From positions 227,223-291,222 of the forward strand of contig MNCI01026349.1 of assembly GCA_015680685.1 (NCBI GenBank): a stretch of DNA of 64,000 nucleotides. Reading direction: 5' to 3'. The stretch is from Gnetum montanum. Lineage: Eukaryota > Streptophyta > Gnetopsida > Gnetales > Gnetaceae. A program made the translations under genes and the position numbers. The notes under the pieces were generated by a model, which saw only the letters and a list, made by a program, of their open reading frames with translations, was not told the origin of the DNA and searched no databases. Each line of letters begins with the position of its first letter. Position 1 is the first letter of the stretch. This document shows positions 23,922 through 36,530 of this stretch, piece by piece.

Positions 23922-26300
23922 ATGTCTTCTTCTCATAGGAGTGATTCTCCATCCAAGTTTGATGGAGTAAATTAGCAAGTTCCCCAACAATATAGATTGG
24001 TATATACTCATCCTGATGAGTAATTACCCAATTTCACCTTTTTCCTACACCAGGATGAACTGCTGTGATGGTGCAACATGGAGGGTAACATTGTGTTGGT
24101 TCCTGATCGATCCATTCCTATAATGCTTCAATAAAATCTTATGCGATTGGGCCTCTAGGGACTTCATGCTAAGTATGTTGTGTAGGATAGTGATGCCAGG
24201 GATTATCATCCTACTGAGGCACAATAGCTAAGGGATTAACAACTAGAGTAGCACTGGGAATTTATGAAGGGGGTGGTTCAATGATTCCCCATACTTGATG
24301 TACCAAAAAAATGGTGGGGAACCCTTCTTTGGGGCTTTTCCATTCAATGAAACTCCTCTCTTTGACTTTGGTGAAGGAGTTCAAAACTAGAACTTGCAAT
24401 CCATGATCCATAATCTGGGTTCTGGCAAGAATGGATCTAATGAAAAAGGAGGATCTACGGAGGAGAGTCATGATAGGGATGTAGATAAGTAGTAAGATCA
24501 TGGCCATGACCACCAAAGAGGAGGTGGTAGGCACCATGAGGGTGCTAGTTCTCATTCCTCTTTACCTTGATCATCATCTTCCTCTTTTGAATGCAATTGT
24601 AAGGGACAAAATTGTGATGGAGGTGATTGATGGGACCAAGATGATCATAAGGGCCATCGGGCAAGTCAAGACCTAGGGCATAGGCATTTGAGAGAGATCC
24701 ATCACCATGAATGAAGGGATAGTAGAGGGCACTTTAGGCACTAGAATCATGACCTTGATGAGACTTTGCATGCTACCCAAAGCATGCTAAACATTGAAAA
24801 GGTAGTGAGAATTCCTATAAGGCACATTAAGGATAGTTGAATCAAGAAGTTAGACATGAACAATATCCTTAGGTTTAAATGGGGATATAACTCAGATCTA
24901 CAGAACCATCTTCAAGCTTTCCACAATGCTTGTGCCTTGAAAAATATAGAAAATGACTAACAAAAGCTTAAGTTGTTTCCTAGGAGACTCATTAAGGAAG
25001 CAGAAAGCTAGTACCAGTCCTTAAAATCAGAATTCATTAGACAGTGGAGTACAATGCTTGAACTATTCAACAAAATGTATCAAATGTACTCCCAAGTGTC
25101 CAACTTGAGGAGGAAAATCCAAGGATGGAAACAAGGGACACATGAACCCTTGGATGCCACCATGGATCGATACTGTTCCTTATTGCATAAATTTCCTAGC
25201 CATGGTTATTCTCAATAGGAACAACTTTGCCATATCGTAAATGGGCTCTGATCAGAAATGAGGAGAACTCTTGGCATCTATGCCCAAGGTAGATTGTTAA
25301 GATTAAGAGCCCATTAGATTCAATAGTTAATTGAGTAGGTAGCAAATGAAGAAGGAGAGTTAAGGAAATGAGAAAGGATAGAAGAATACAATTGCAATTT
25401 TTTCCATTCACAAGAGGAAGGTTCGATTTTATGACAGTGAGGAGGAACCATCACTTGATGAGGTGGTGAACTAAAAGACCTTTGTTGATTTAAAAATGCA
25501 TCTCTAAAATTTTGGATAAGGTAGATTAGTTATGAGACTCTATGGATAGAAAATTTCAAGCTATCCTAAAAATTATTAAAGAGTCCAAAGAACAAGGTAG
25601 TGATCATGATCACAGGAGGTGAAAGGAAGTTGAATGTGCCAATTAAATGGGTAAGGGTAAGATTGTTGTAGTAGAGGAGGTTGTTGAAACCAAATTAGAT
25701 GATGATAGTGGGTCTGAAATCTGCCAATATGAATATCCTAAGGGATGTTTCCCCATTGTTTCATAGTTACAAGAGTCTAGGATGTATGCTCTAAATCCAT
25801 GACTAGCAAGAAGGAAAACACCTAGAAGATTCCCTTATCCTCAAGGCTATCATAGGTAGTTCCATTAGAAATAATACTATTGTCCAAGTGACACTCCACT
25901 GCAATCATACAAGTAGTATTAATAGTGGTAGCAACCACAGTCATGGATGCTACCATCACCAAGGCAACAATACTCTTATAGACAACCTAATTCATATGGG
26001 TATTATGTTTAGCAACCCTTGTCTCCACGTGACTTTTCTAGTCACATTTCTACTTTCCAACATCACTACTACCTTATCAAATATTATCAAACTAATTTTC
26101 CACATTCAAGAAGGGATACCACTTTTTATTCTTATCCTCCTTCTATTCCTATATCTGTTCCTCCATCCTCAACATAGCGATTACTTGTTCCATCTATGTA
26201 GGGTGAACTTCCAGCCCAATCGCAACAATGCAACACTACTAGGGCCATTAATCTACAACTAGTTCATCAACCTACTAGTTCAAATAATAGATCATGAAAA
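23922..26300 (+). pseudogene. gag: E2 gag
   Basis: Start ATG at 23922, giving Met-Ser-Ser-Ser-His-Arg-Ser; the same start is kept in E3 and nearly so in E0. The His/Ser/Asp-rich hinge is at 24400-24700, a capsid-like helical part at 24780-25400, the zinc knuckle CQYEYPKGCFP (25711-25761, His replaced by Tyr), then a Ser/Pro/Gln/Tyr-rich tail to about 26300. Stops occur throughout. It would have packaged the element RNA. Confidence 0.75.
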
Positions 26301-26529
26301 AGATATTTTTTCTGATCCAACAGTCCACCTAAACCCTTGCATACACATGCAGTTGGAAACCCTGCTTCTCCATCTCTCTCTATATCTAATTCCTTCAAGT
26401 CCCCTTCAAATGAAATACTACCTAGGATCCATACTGTTATGCTCACTCATGTCGTATCTAATTAGATCTATGTTGAGAACCTTCCTAGGAAATTAGTTGA
26501 TCTTAAGAGTCCTTTTATTTATTTACAGA

Positions 26530-26955
26530 TTATTAGGAATGAACCTTGTAAAGCTCTTCTTAATTTAGGTTTCAGTGTGAACTTGATTTCTCTTGAGATG
26601 TATACTACCTAGAACCTACCACCTCTCAAGAAGAGAAATATTTTATTGGAATTGGTAGACCAATCCATTACGATTCCATTGGAACTAGTGGAAGACATTG
26701 TGACCACTATTTATGGGTGGTCTTACCCTACTAATTTTCTAGTAATCAAGGTTGAGAACTATAAAGGGGATTTTCCAATAATCATAAGAAGGACATGGCT
26801 AAACATTGATGATGCAAGAATGGACATAAGAGATCTTTCCCTAGAGGTATCTAAGGAAATTGCATTTGGAAAGATTAATAAGAAGCAAGTTCCATGCATT
26901 GCATACAATGACACACGATGCAATTATGTGCAGAAACTTTGGGCAGTGGTATAAG
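26530..26955 (+). pseudogene. E2 pol: aspartic protease domain
   Basis: The catalytic block is LLNLGFSVNL (about 26560), with Asp mutated to Asn, which abolishes activity. ELVDQSITIPLELVEDI and a FPIIIRRTWL block follow; 26646-26954 is open for 102 codons. Confidence 0.75.
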
Positions 26956-27439
26956 CATCCAGCTATGCATGCAAGCAGTGTGGACCAGAAGTTGATATTC
27001 AAAGGTGTCTGTATGAAGTAGCCACAAAACAAGAGGGCACCCAATGGTTGATCGCTGATTCTAAAAGTAGCACACTTTACATGGAACCTACTGAGAGCCT
27101 GACATGTGCTTATGTCATAGACATGGATGAATTAGAGAAATTTCATCATTAACTCTTTGATAATGCAAATGATGATACCTATTGGGGAGAGTTGGAAATT
27201 CCTAAAAATTTTAAACAAGAGTACCTTAGCTTAAAAACTCTACCTGTTGGCATGAAATATGCATTCTTGAAAGGTGGGAAGTTGGTAATAATCAATGCAA
27301 ATCTTACTCTTGAATGGAAATAGATGCTATTAAATGTGGTTGAAAAATGGTCAACAACCATTGCTTAGTTATATCCTAAACTCATAGGCATTGATCCTAA
27401 GATATGCCAACATCATATCTAAATCAATTGGGCCATGAA

Positions 27440-28060
27440 GCCAAAGAGGCAGTTATAGAGGTAATTGAATCCTAAATTGAAGTAGATCATCAAGCAAAAA
27501 ATTGAAAAAATCCTCAATGAGGGGTTTATTTATCCCATTGCAAATAGTGAGTTGGTTAGTCCACTTGTGATTGTGCCAACGAAAGATGACAAGTGGTAGG
27601 TTTGCATCAATTTTCAGCTGTTGAATATGGAAACATTTAAGGATTATTTTTCATTACCATTCATTGATAAGTGTTGGACACCATATCTAGGCATTGCTAT
27701 TATAGTTTTCTAGATGGTTATAGTGGATATATCAAATCCAAATTACATTAGAAGACTAGGTTAAAACAACATTCACGAGTTCCTAGGGGACCTTTGTATA
27801 TCACAAAATGCCTTTTGGTCTATGTAATTCTCTTGGTACATTCTAACACCTAGTCTTAAGCATGTTTCAACTATAGATTGGTAAAGAAGTGGAAGTCTTT
27901 ATAGATGACTTCTCCACCTATGGTGCTACATTCAAGCAAGCCTTGGACTACCTTGAGCAAGTACTAAAAGATGCGTGGAAACAAACCTGTAGCTCAATTG
28001 GAAAAAGAGCCATATCATGGTCTAATAAGGCATTGTATTAGGGCACCAAATCTCACAAGT
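27440..28060 (+). pseudogene. E2 pol: reverse transcriptase domain
   Basis: LNPKLK.IIKQKIEKILNEGFIYPI at about 27465, HYYSFLDGYSGYIKS-like block at 27695, and EVFIDDFSTYG at 27893-27917 as catalytic motif (FxDD form). Several TAG stops replace Trp or Gln codons, consistent with C-to-T decay of methylated DNA. Confidence 0.8.
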
Positions 28061-28259
28061 AAGAATTGAGGTTGACCTTAAAAAAATAAGGGCCATCAAA
28101 GGAGTTACTCACCAACTGAAAATTGTAAAAGATGTTGGATCATTCCGTGGACACACTAGCTACCACTAGCGATTCATGGAGAATTTCTCTAAGATCGTAA
28201 AATTATTGGTTGAACTAACAAAGAAAGATGCTACATTTATCTAGACTAAGGAATGTAAA

Positions 28260-28700
28260 AAAACATTCTAATATCTTAAGGAGAAACTTGTAGAAATTCC
28301 AATTCTATAGGCACTCGACTAGTCTAGACCATTTCATGTTTTGATAGATGCATCAAATTATGCCTTGGGAGTTATGCTTATGCAGTTGGATGATAAGAAA
28401 TGTCCATATTATATCCATTTTGTAAGTTGAAGCATTGTGGATGCACAACTAAATTACACCACCACAGAAAAAGAATTAATGGTACTGGTATTTACTCTAG
28501 AAAATTTTAGGCACGATGTTCTTAGATATAAAGTACTTATGCACATTGACCACAGTGCAATCCACTTCCTAATGAACAATCCAATGGTGAGCTCCCATGT
28601 CCTATGGTGGCTGGTGATCTTATAGGAATTCAATCTTATGATGATTGATCAAAAAGGAACTAAGAATGTGGTTGCTACCCACTTGTTTCAATTGTGATGG
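28260..28700 (+). pseudogene. E2 pol: RNase H domain
   Basis: LIDASNYALGVMLMQ at about 28340 carries the first catalytic Asp. AQLNYTTTEKELMVLVFTLENFRHDVLRYKVLMHIDHSAIHFL-type sequence follows (28437-28625 open), with the Glu and Asp positions kept. Confidence 0.75.
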
Positions 28701-28839
28701 GATAACAAAGAGAAAGAAAGATCACTATCTGATTTGTTTCTTGATGAACTCCTCTTTGCTGAGGCTATAAATAAACAATTTTCCACTAATCCTAAATGGT
28801 ACAATGACATTCTCATCTATCTTCTCACTCAAGAGATGC

Positions 28840-29900
28840 CATAAGGCTTGGATCATCGAAAGAAACAATAGTTTCTTCACCAGGTGAAATGTTTCATGAA
28901 GATAAACAGAAATCTCTATAAGGTGTGCATTGATGGCTTGGTTCGTTGGTATGTCCCTGATGCTGATTAACTACACATTCTCTAAGATGCTCATGAGGCT
29001 CCTTGTGGGGGCCAATATTCTAGGAGATGCAAGACCATTAAAATCCTGATGGTAGGGTACTATTTGCCAATAATCTTCAAGGATGCTCACTAGTTTATTC
29101 TCTTATGAATGCTACCAAGTAGATGGTGGAATGACTACTTGAATGAAGGAACGTCAATAGTGGATCCAACCATTGGAACCCTTTGACATTTAGGGCATTG
29201 ATTTCATGGATCACATCATGTCCATGTCAAATGGAAAGGGATATATCATAGTCGTTGTTGACTATTGTATGAAATGGGTAAAAGTAGCAACCATCATCAA
29301 CTATATATCTTCTACTGCTACTCAGTTTGTATAATAAAATGTTGTAAATAGGTTTGGTGTGCCACATGAATTAATTTCTGATAATGGAACCCACTTTATA
29401 AGCACTACCTTTCGAAAGCTCATGCAACACTTGGGGGTTGAACGTAAACTAACAACACCCTACCACCCTCAAGCCAATGATCAAGTTGAGGTTAGAAATA
29501 GGGAAATCACAAACATCATAACAAGAACTGTTAGCAAATATAGGAGAGATTGGAGTACCAAACTCAACAATGCGCTCTGGGCCTACTACTCAACATAGAA
29601 ACTCCCTATAGGTTATTTTCCCTATGAGCTAGTGTATGGAAAAGTAGCAACACTTCCTATTCAATTCGAGCTCCATACACTTTCGATATCTTGTGACCTT
29701 GACTTAAGTCTAGCACAAAAATAAAGATTAATGAATCTCAACTTGCTAGATGAAAACCAATTGGTGGTCCTATCATCTAACGAGTTGCACAAGGCATTCA
29801 ACAAAAAGCGCCATGACCTTAGAATTAGAAAAGTCAAATTTCAATTAGGAGATAATGTCCTCTACTAGAACCCCACACACGTACCTCAATGAACTAAGTT
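28840..29900 (+). pseudogene. E2 pol: integrase domain
   Basis: The zinc-binding region contains DAHEAPCGG (about 28995). The core region has ISDNGTHF with the second Asp (about 29380), and QVEVRNREI carries the Glu (about 29490); 29359-29598 is open. The C-terminus has LGD..LY.NP...LWEGPYVIY and no chromodomain. The first Asp lies near 29200 in a shifted frame. Confidence 0.8.
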
Positions 29901-30079
29901 CTAGAAGCTATGGGAAGGACCTTATGTAATTTACAAAACTTTTCTTTTTGGGGCCATGATGATCTACAAACCTGAGAGCATGGATAATAAGTAGTTGGTC
30001 GACACACAATAAGTCAAACCTTTCCACAAGCCTAAGTAATCTAGTGCAACAAACACCCCATCAGATGGATAACCATGCT

Positions 30080-32097
30080 CAATCTTTCAGATCTCCTCCT
30101 TTCAACTTAGTTGTGGGGGAGATGGCCATCCATGCTAATTATATAAGCAACTCCTCAATTTTTCATCTTTTTGTTTTACATGTTTTTGTTTTACACTTTG
30201 TTATTTTTACAAATTTTTATTTTACACATTATTTATCTTACATATTTTTGTTTTTATGTTATTAATTTTTCAAAATTTTTGTTTTACAACATCTTTAGTA
30301 TGTTTTATTTTTCTTAAATATTTTACAATTTCTTATATATTTTTGTTTATTTGGATGCAATTCTCTTATTGCATTTTAATAATAATGTGCCTTATTGCCA
30401 ACTGGGTACAATGTGGTTTGTTTGATGTCGACATGTGCTATCTAGTTATTTGATTGTTGGTGTCTAGATTCTAGCTTTGAATTTTGTTGTGGATAACTAA
30501 GATGTGGTTTCTTTTTCATGAAATAGATAATGAGTCCACAACATCCACCCATCCACAAACTCTATGTTTTTCCTTATTTTGGAAGTTTGAGCTCCCTTTT
30601 TCATTAATAAAACTTTAACAAATTTGTAACCTTGGTAGTTTTCAAATTTGGAAAGGATTCAAAGGTTTGAATAGGGTGTGACTTTAAGGGGACTTGGTAC
30701 TCTTTGTGCCTTTCTGCTTACTTGGGTGCATGTGTGTGTTTATGGATTTCTTATCCTTTCATGTTGACCAATAATAGGAAGTTGAATAAGTCTTTTCATG
30801 GTGTGGTTTCCATTAAAAAAAAGAATAAATAAAATAATGGGAATTCAATGCACATCCCTTGGACAATATAAATGGACTACAAGCACTAGTTATGGGATTG
30901 CAAAGAGATGTTACCCATGCCTGAAGGTTCCCTCTAACTAAGGCCCTCTCTCACTTCTTACTTCTCTTTCTTCTTAAATAAGGAATAGTGGATATTTTGT
31001 GGGATCACTTTTGTGTCTCAAGGGGGTGGACTGCTCTTAGAATGATGATGCAAAGTCATTGAATGTGGTTGGTTTTGGTCTAGACTAAGGATGGATTTTA
31101 TTAGGTCATTTAATCACAAAATTCACAAGCGACTTCATGTGACCTTAATTAGGAACTCCATTCCACTCTCTCTCTTATCCATCTATGCTTTCTATGTCTC
31201 ACCTCATTGCCAGTTTCATGTTCTTGTTTGATGTCTTGGTTTGATATGTGGAAATTCTTAGGTAGTTTCTTCCTAGTTTTTGTACTTAACTTTCTATAAC
31301 CATTAATCATCCATGGGGCCCATGGACTCCTTGATTTGAAGTTATGCAAGGGTAATAAAGGATATGTGCATGCTTTGGGAAGGATCCACTTGCATACCTT
31401 TTGGTTAGATTAGTTAAGTTCCTTATCCTTAGACATTCTCACAATCAAATATTTTTTCATATCCCATCAATGACATCCAAATTATGTGCATCTTCATAAC
31501 ATTTTTCCACAAAATCCTCTTTTATTGTCATGAATTCTTTAACCCTCTTTAAGCATTTCATTATGTTTGAACTTGTTAGAAATTAATAATGAACTGCTTA
31601 TTCATTTCACCCTATTTTTTAGTCTTCCCACTAATAATATTAATAGAATTAATCCATCATAATCACAACCTAGCTAAGTGTAACCACTGATGAGAAAAGG
31701 TGCTTAAATGTTATATGTTACACATTGCATACTAATCCATGATTTTCTTAAGATTGTACTGGAAATCATGAACTAGAAGTGGGATTGTCTTCACCAAGGA
31801 AGATGCAGTAGCATCATGTGACGAGGACCATTCATGATCATTGGATCTTCTTCCTCACTCTTCAACTGCCAGAGGATTTGGATGTCAGTTTTGTCATGGG
31901 TGTTCAATTCTATTGTCATGAACACTCAATTTTGTAAAAAATTATAAATCTGTACACTTAGGTACTTGGAGTATGTCTATTTTGTTTGAGTTAGTTTGCA
32001 TGTGAGTCAATAATCCCATACCTTCCCAATATTTTGTAAGGAACTTGTTCCTCATCTTGTTGACTTGAGGATGAGTTTTCATTTAGTCGTGGGGGTA
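30080..32097 (+). other. E2 3' non-coding region and polypurine tract
   Basis: No protein recognised. It matches the 36531-38480 region of E3 in reverse. In E1 this interval is interrupted by the extra ORF. The sequence just before the 3' LTR (TGGGGGTA, 32090-32097) is the likely polypurine tract; the same motif precedes the E3 3' LTR. Confidence 0.6.
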
Positions 32098-32968
32098 TGA
32101 TGAATTGTATTTTTCCTAGCTCTGATATTGGATATATTCGATATTGAGTACATGATATTAGGTCCCAAGATGTAATGTCAGATATTTGATATCATGGGGT
32201 ATGTGCCAACCTATAAATATAGTGCTTGGGGACATGGTTTCTAGATAGTTTTTGTCATAGCATAGTAGACCTCTTGCAATTTCTTTTCTCTAGAGTTAGA
32301 TTATTTTCCAAAGTGCTCATATCAGTAGTCATTGGGTGTATGGAGCTTTATTCAAGCACGGTTGTACCTGAGCATGGCAGTGTGTGTGGTAATAAAGACG
32401 AGCTTTCTAATCAAACCTTGTAGCACCTTAGTTAGCTTAAATATATTATTCATGCAATTAATGTTTTATGCAATTTCCTTTAATGCTCCCATGTAATTAA
32501 GCTAAATTAAGCTAGTTTGATTAAATAGAATTAATTAAGCACATAAGTATGATTGTTTTGAGCATGCATATTACTCTTAGTAATCCTAGCAACGCTTAAC
32601 GTTTGGTAACCCAGTAGCGTTATATGTGTTCAAGATGTGCATGGAAAGTGGGATTAGATACTTATGTTAGGATAGTTAGTTATTGATTAGCAATTAGATT
32701 AGTTAAATTGGTTCATAAATTAAGTTTCATCTTATTCTTAATTATAGACAAATAAAATACCAAATAATAAAAATAATGCACCTCAATTACACTTAACCAT
32801 ATAATTAAGTTCCACAGGTGTAGTTGAGAAGACAACGATTTTCATGATTATATTTCAGATTTTGGAATCAATGTACTTAGGAACTTAAGGTTTGCAAAAT
32901 TTGACCGGATCGCGTGTAAATACTTGTGATATGTATGCTAGGGCATAGGGTTACCTCGTCACTCATCA
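32098..32968 (+). repeat. E2 3' LTR (871 bp)
   Basis: TGATGAATTG start right after the polypurine tract and ACTCATCA end. TATA box CTATAAATAT at 32211-32220; AATAAAGA motif near 32391. U3 is of the GATATC type. Confidence 0.9.
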
Positions 32969-33641
32969 ATGACATTTTTTAGTTGGAATTTACCATGATA
33001 AATAAATAATTATCATCATAACACTAGGATTGATGATTACCTTTTTCATGGAAATTATTATTTGCAAGTCCAACTACTTTGTCACTTAGACTTTATTAGT
33101 GAATTAATTTAAGATTTTTTAATTTGGAAAATATAAAAAATTCTCTTGGCCAAATAATAAATACATATCATAAATATATAACTAACCTATTTATAAATTA
33201 GATAAGTAAAATATTTAAGATTATGCAAGTAGGAAATATGGATTTTCCTTGCCTTCACTTAGGTCACTAGAGACACAACATATACATAGTGTCCTTTAGT
33301 TAAGACTAGTGATTGGTGGTTAGTGGACCTTTAATTCACCTCTTATTATTACCTAGATATTAAGATAAGTTGTTGACATGATAAGAATTATTTTCCTAAA
33401 TATTTTTCTCATTCATATATTTAATTATAGAATAAGCGAAAGAATATTTAAATTATTCAACCCTATTTTAAAAGAAGAAATCAAAGGATTGAAGTATAGA
33501 ACCTATATCAAGCATTCGAGCATGGAGAAAATAACTAGAGATTTTAAGTCCTTCATGGAGATAAAAACTAGTTTGTTGGTAATGGAGAAATATCCTTGAT
33601 GTATACTTGTTTGATGACAAACAAAAGCTAAGGTGTCTGAT
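32969..33641. other. AT-rich spacer
   Basis: Nothing recognised; a 73-codon frame at 33378-33599 has no family resemblance that I can see. Confidence 0.5.
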
Positions 33642-34041
33642 TGATCACACCCCCATTCCCAAATGGAGTTGTTTCGTAACAAAGATGTTTGACTTGAGGT
33701 ATTGATACCTAGGAATTAGAGGTCATGCTAGCATGGAGTTGAAGAGTTGGTAAAGATGATTAATGGGTGTTTGGTGAAGTGGGACAAAAAGGTGACTGGC
33801 CATTCCTTCTAGTTGAGTATAGGATTAACTATAGTAGTAGTGCAGGATTACCTCTAAGAGATAGATGCTAAAGGAAGATAATCGCATGGAATCCTCAAGG
33901 CATGACCAAAATACGTTATTTATACATTAATAAAGTTTTCTTTTCATTTCCTTTTACATATTACCTATCATATTTATTATGATTAATGTTTAATGTTACT
34001 TATATTTAATGTTTTCCATGGCATTTGGGTGTAGAATATCA
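33642..34041 (+). repeat. Compact copy of the R1 LTR (400 bp)
   Basis: Starts TGATCACACCCCC and ends GTAGAATATCA, followed by an A run. It aligns by eye over its length with the outer parts of 3673-5120 and shows where that copy carries its 975-bp insertion. No target duplication or primer site adjoins, so it is a solo or truncated LTR. Confidence 0.55.
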
Positions 34042-35069
34042 AAAAAAAAAAGATGCTCTCTTCCACCACCTACTTAGGTCACTTCTTATTTATGAACAAG
34101 AAAAGGAAGGAACACTAGTCATTCATCATATTAAATCTTTAGAAGAAACTTGCATAACATAGAAGATTATTTTTCTCATCAACTAGTAAACCCACTTTAC
34201 CTAAGGTAATTCTAGCAAACGTTTACATCTATATAGTTGTAATGCTTTTGCCCTTGATTGAATCTATTAACAAGATTAATAAAATTATGATGAGAACATT
34301 GTCTCAATAATAATTTACTTTGTCCTCTTAAAAGAGTTTGTGTATTATCTCCTATGTTTTGTGCATGTTTTGGGAGTATTTTGAGCATTTCGAGCCATTA
34401 TCAAGGTCAACTAAGGTCAAAAGAATAAATGTCAAATGCTACATGAAGGTTGAGAAAGATTACAATTGGGATTCCTAGAACCCAAAGGATGTCCTAATTG
34501 AGATTGAATTCTTGATTGTCAAAATGACTTGGATTCGTGAAACATCTTGATAGTAGTGCTTGTCATGTTAGAAAAGAAATCTTGGATTCCATGAGGTCTC
34601 TTTATTGAATTATTTGGATCCTTTGGTGAAACATTTGGAATCCTTAAAAATGTCTTACTAGAACTAAACTAAACTTTTTTTTGAGTTATCTTGATACATC
34701 TAGGTTATATTGGATTTTTTTAATTTGGCTACCAAGCCAAAATTTATCAAGAAACTATAAATTAAGAGTTTAGAATTGGCTTTGGGCATCATTCTTGATA
34801 TCATAATTAAGAGATCTTTAAATCTTGATTAGAGAGATCATAAAGAGAGAGCCATCCTTAATTGGTGGCTTATGTCCTTATGAGGAAGTGTGAGAATAGT
34901 AAGGGAATTTGGTTTTTATGCCTTGTCCTTGGGATTGTATACTTCAATTCATTGTATACTCTATTATTTTAGTTCTCAAATATAATTTTTTTTCTTGTCG
35001 ATTGAGATATTGATTTATTTTATTAACATTGGGGCCTAGGCTATGTAGTCCAAGTGGGTTCATATTACA
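34042..35069 (+). repeat. Probable LTR of iMet-primed retrotransposon R2 (left end not located)
   Basis: The right end (ATATTACA at 35069) is defined by the adjoining primer site. The region has no coding signal. The left boundary is uncertain, perhaps near 34300-34360. Confidence 0.4.
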
Positions 35070-35070
35070 T

Positions 35071-35086
35071 TGGTATTAGAGCAAGG
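35071..35086 (+). other. R2 primer-binding site (tRNA-iMet)
   Basis: TGGTATTAGAGCAAGG is one base from the TGGTATCAGAGC complement of initiator tRNA-Met. Confidence 0.7.
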
Positions 35087-35465
35087 ATTTAAATGAAATT
35101 TACTTCAAGTTGGAGCAGTTTTCTTCATTATAATATAAGGGTGTATTTATCTTTATCTTCTTTGCTTTCTAATTTTAATTATATGTTAATTTCTATACTT
35201 AATTAGGGTTGGACTAAAATTCATTTGGTTCTTTCATATAATCTATTATATTAGACATTGAAAATATTAGTTATTTAAGATACCCAATAACTTGGATTAG
35301 CTACATTTTTGTTGATAACCTATCATCAAGAGTTATTGTGAGCTTATTATGTTTAATTCATTTCTAATTCTTTATTGAATTCTCAAAATCCTTTCTAGGT
35401 CCTCTTTATTCTTTGAAAATTTCTTATGAATGTTTATTATTTTTGACATTTAGATCATTTAAAGC

Positions 35466-35661
35466 ATGGATTTTAAGAAGAAAATATTCTAATCATTGGC
35501 TAAAGATATAGAAGAAATGAAGAATATTGTTAAGTACATTGTGGATAAGCTTGAGAAACTTAAAGAGAAGAAATATTAACCTCCATCTTCTATGGCTTCA
35601 AGATAGAGAGAGAATTCTAATAAGTAGAGGGTGTTGGAAGCCAACATAATCGAAACATAGG
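35466..35661 (+). pseudogene. R2 gag start, interrupted by E3
   Basis: A short frame from ATG 35466, about 400 bp after the primer site, is rich in Lys, Glu, Ile and Leu in a coiled-coil-like pattern with three stops. E3 cuts it at 35661. I do not see its continuation after 45745. Family (copia or gypsy) not resolved. Confidence 0.4.
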
Positions 35662-36530
35662 TAATGAGCAGTGAGGTACCCCTATGTCCAACCATACGAA
35701 TCACTAAGTAATTTACACGTGATCTAGTTGAATTCCATGGACGTATAGTTCTCTAGTGCAGTAATTCTCTAGGAAGTGAAATGGGCACTAAAAATGTTTG
35801 TTGTCTTTCCAACTACACTTGTGAAGCTCAAGGATATGGTTTAAGTGTAATTGAAGTACATGATTCTTATCATTTTATGTTTTATAAATTTAATTACCTA
35901 CAAAAATAATCAAAGGTAGAGTAATTTAAAGTCTAATTCATCTACTGCTTAGCTAGCCTAACACAAGTACCCATTTCCACTTTCTAGACACATCCTAAAC
36001 ATGTATAGCACTACTGGGCTACCAAATGTTAAGCATTTCTCAATTACTAAGTGCTACATGTATGCTTGAGGTGGTTGTGCTTATGTTCATTAACAATTTA
36101 AAATTAACTGCTTAATTAAAGTGCATTAAAGTGAAGTGCATGAATACTAGATGCATCAAGGAAACATTTAATCTATTCTTAGTGCTACAAGGATGATCAA
36201 AAGGGTTTGTTTTTGTTCCCATCATACTATTATGCTAAGGTAGAGTAGTGTTCGAACAAAGATCCATATAGACTTAGGCTTCTGCTGTAGGCACTCAAAA
36301 AATATTCTAACTTTGGAGAAAACAAACTGTAAGAGCTTCGTTATGCTATGACAAAAACTATGAAAAACCTGTTCAAAATTGTGAGCTCAAGTGCTATATT
36401 TATAGGCCGACATATACCCTACAATATCAAATATTCGACATTGTGTTCAGGGCTTTGACATTGGGTATTCAATGTCAAGGCTTTGATATTAGATATCTGA
36501 TATTGGAGCCAGTTAAATGATGACTCATCA
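35662..36530 (-). repeat. E3 3' LTR (869 bp)
   Basis: Starts TAATGAGCAG and ends TGACTCATCA, followed by TACCCCCA, the reverse of the polypurine tract. TATA box on the minus strand at 36393-36405; U3 with decayed GATATC/AATATC motifs at 36420-36510. Confidence 0.9.

Larger units (their letters stand above)
22855..32968 (+). mobile_element. E2: Athila-like element, 10.1 kb, plus strand
   Basis: 5' LTR 22855-23760, tRNA-Asp primer site, gag, protease, reverse transcriptase, RNase H, integrase, a 2-kb non-coding 3' region, 3' LTR 32098-32968. Flanks TTCAC (22850-22854) and ATGAC (32969-32973) agree at only 3 of 5 bases, so the target duplication is decayed or absent. It lacks the extra ORF of E1 but otherwise has the same layout, and lies in opposite orientation to E3. 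Confidence 0.85.

Noticed and set aside
22850-32973. Clean target-site duplication for E2
   Set aside because: TTCAC and ATGAC match at only three of five positions; not counted as evidence.
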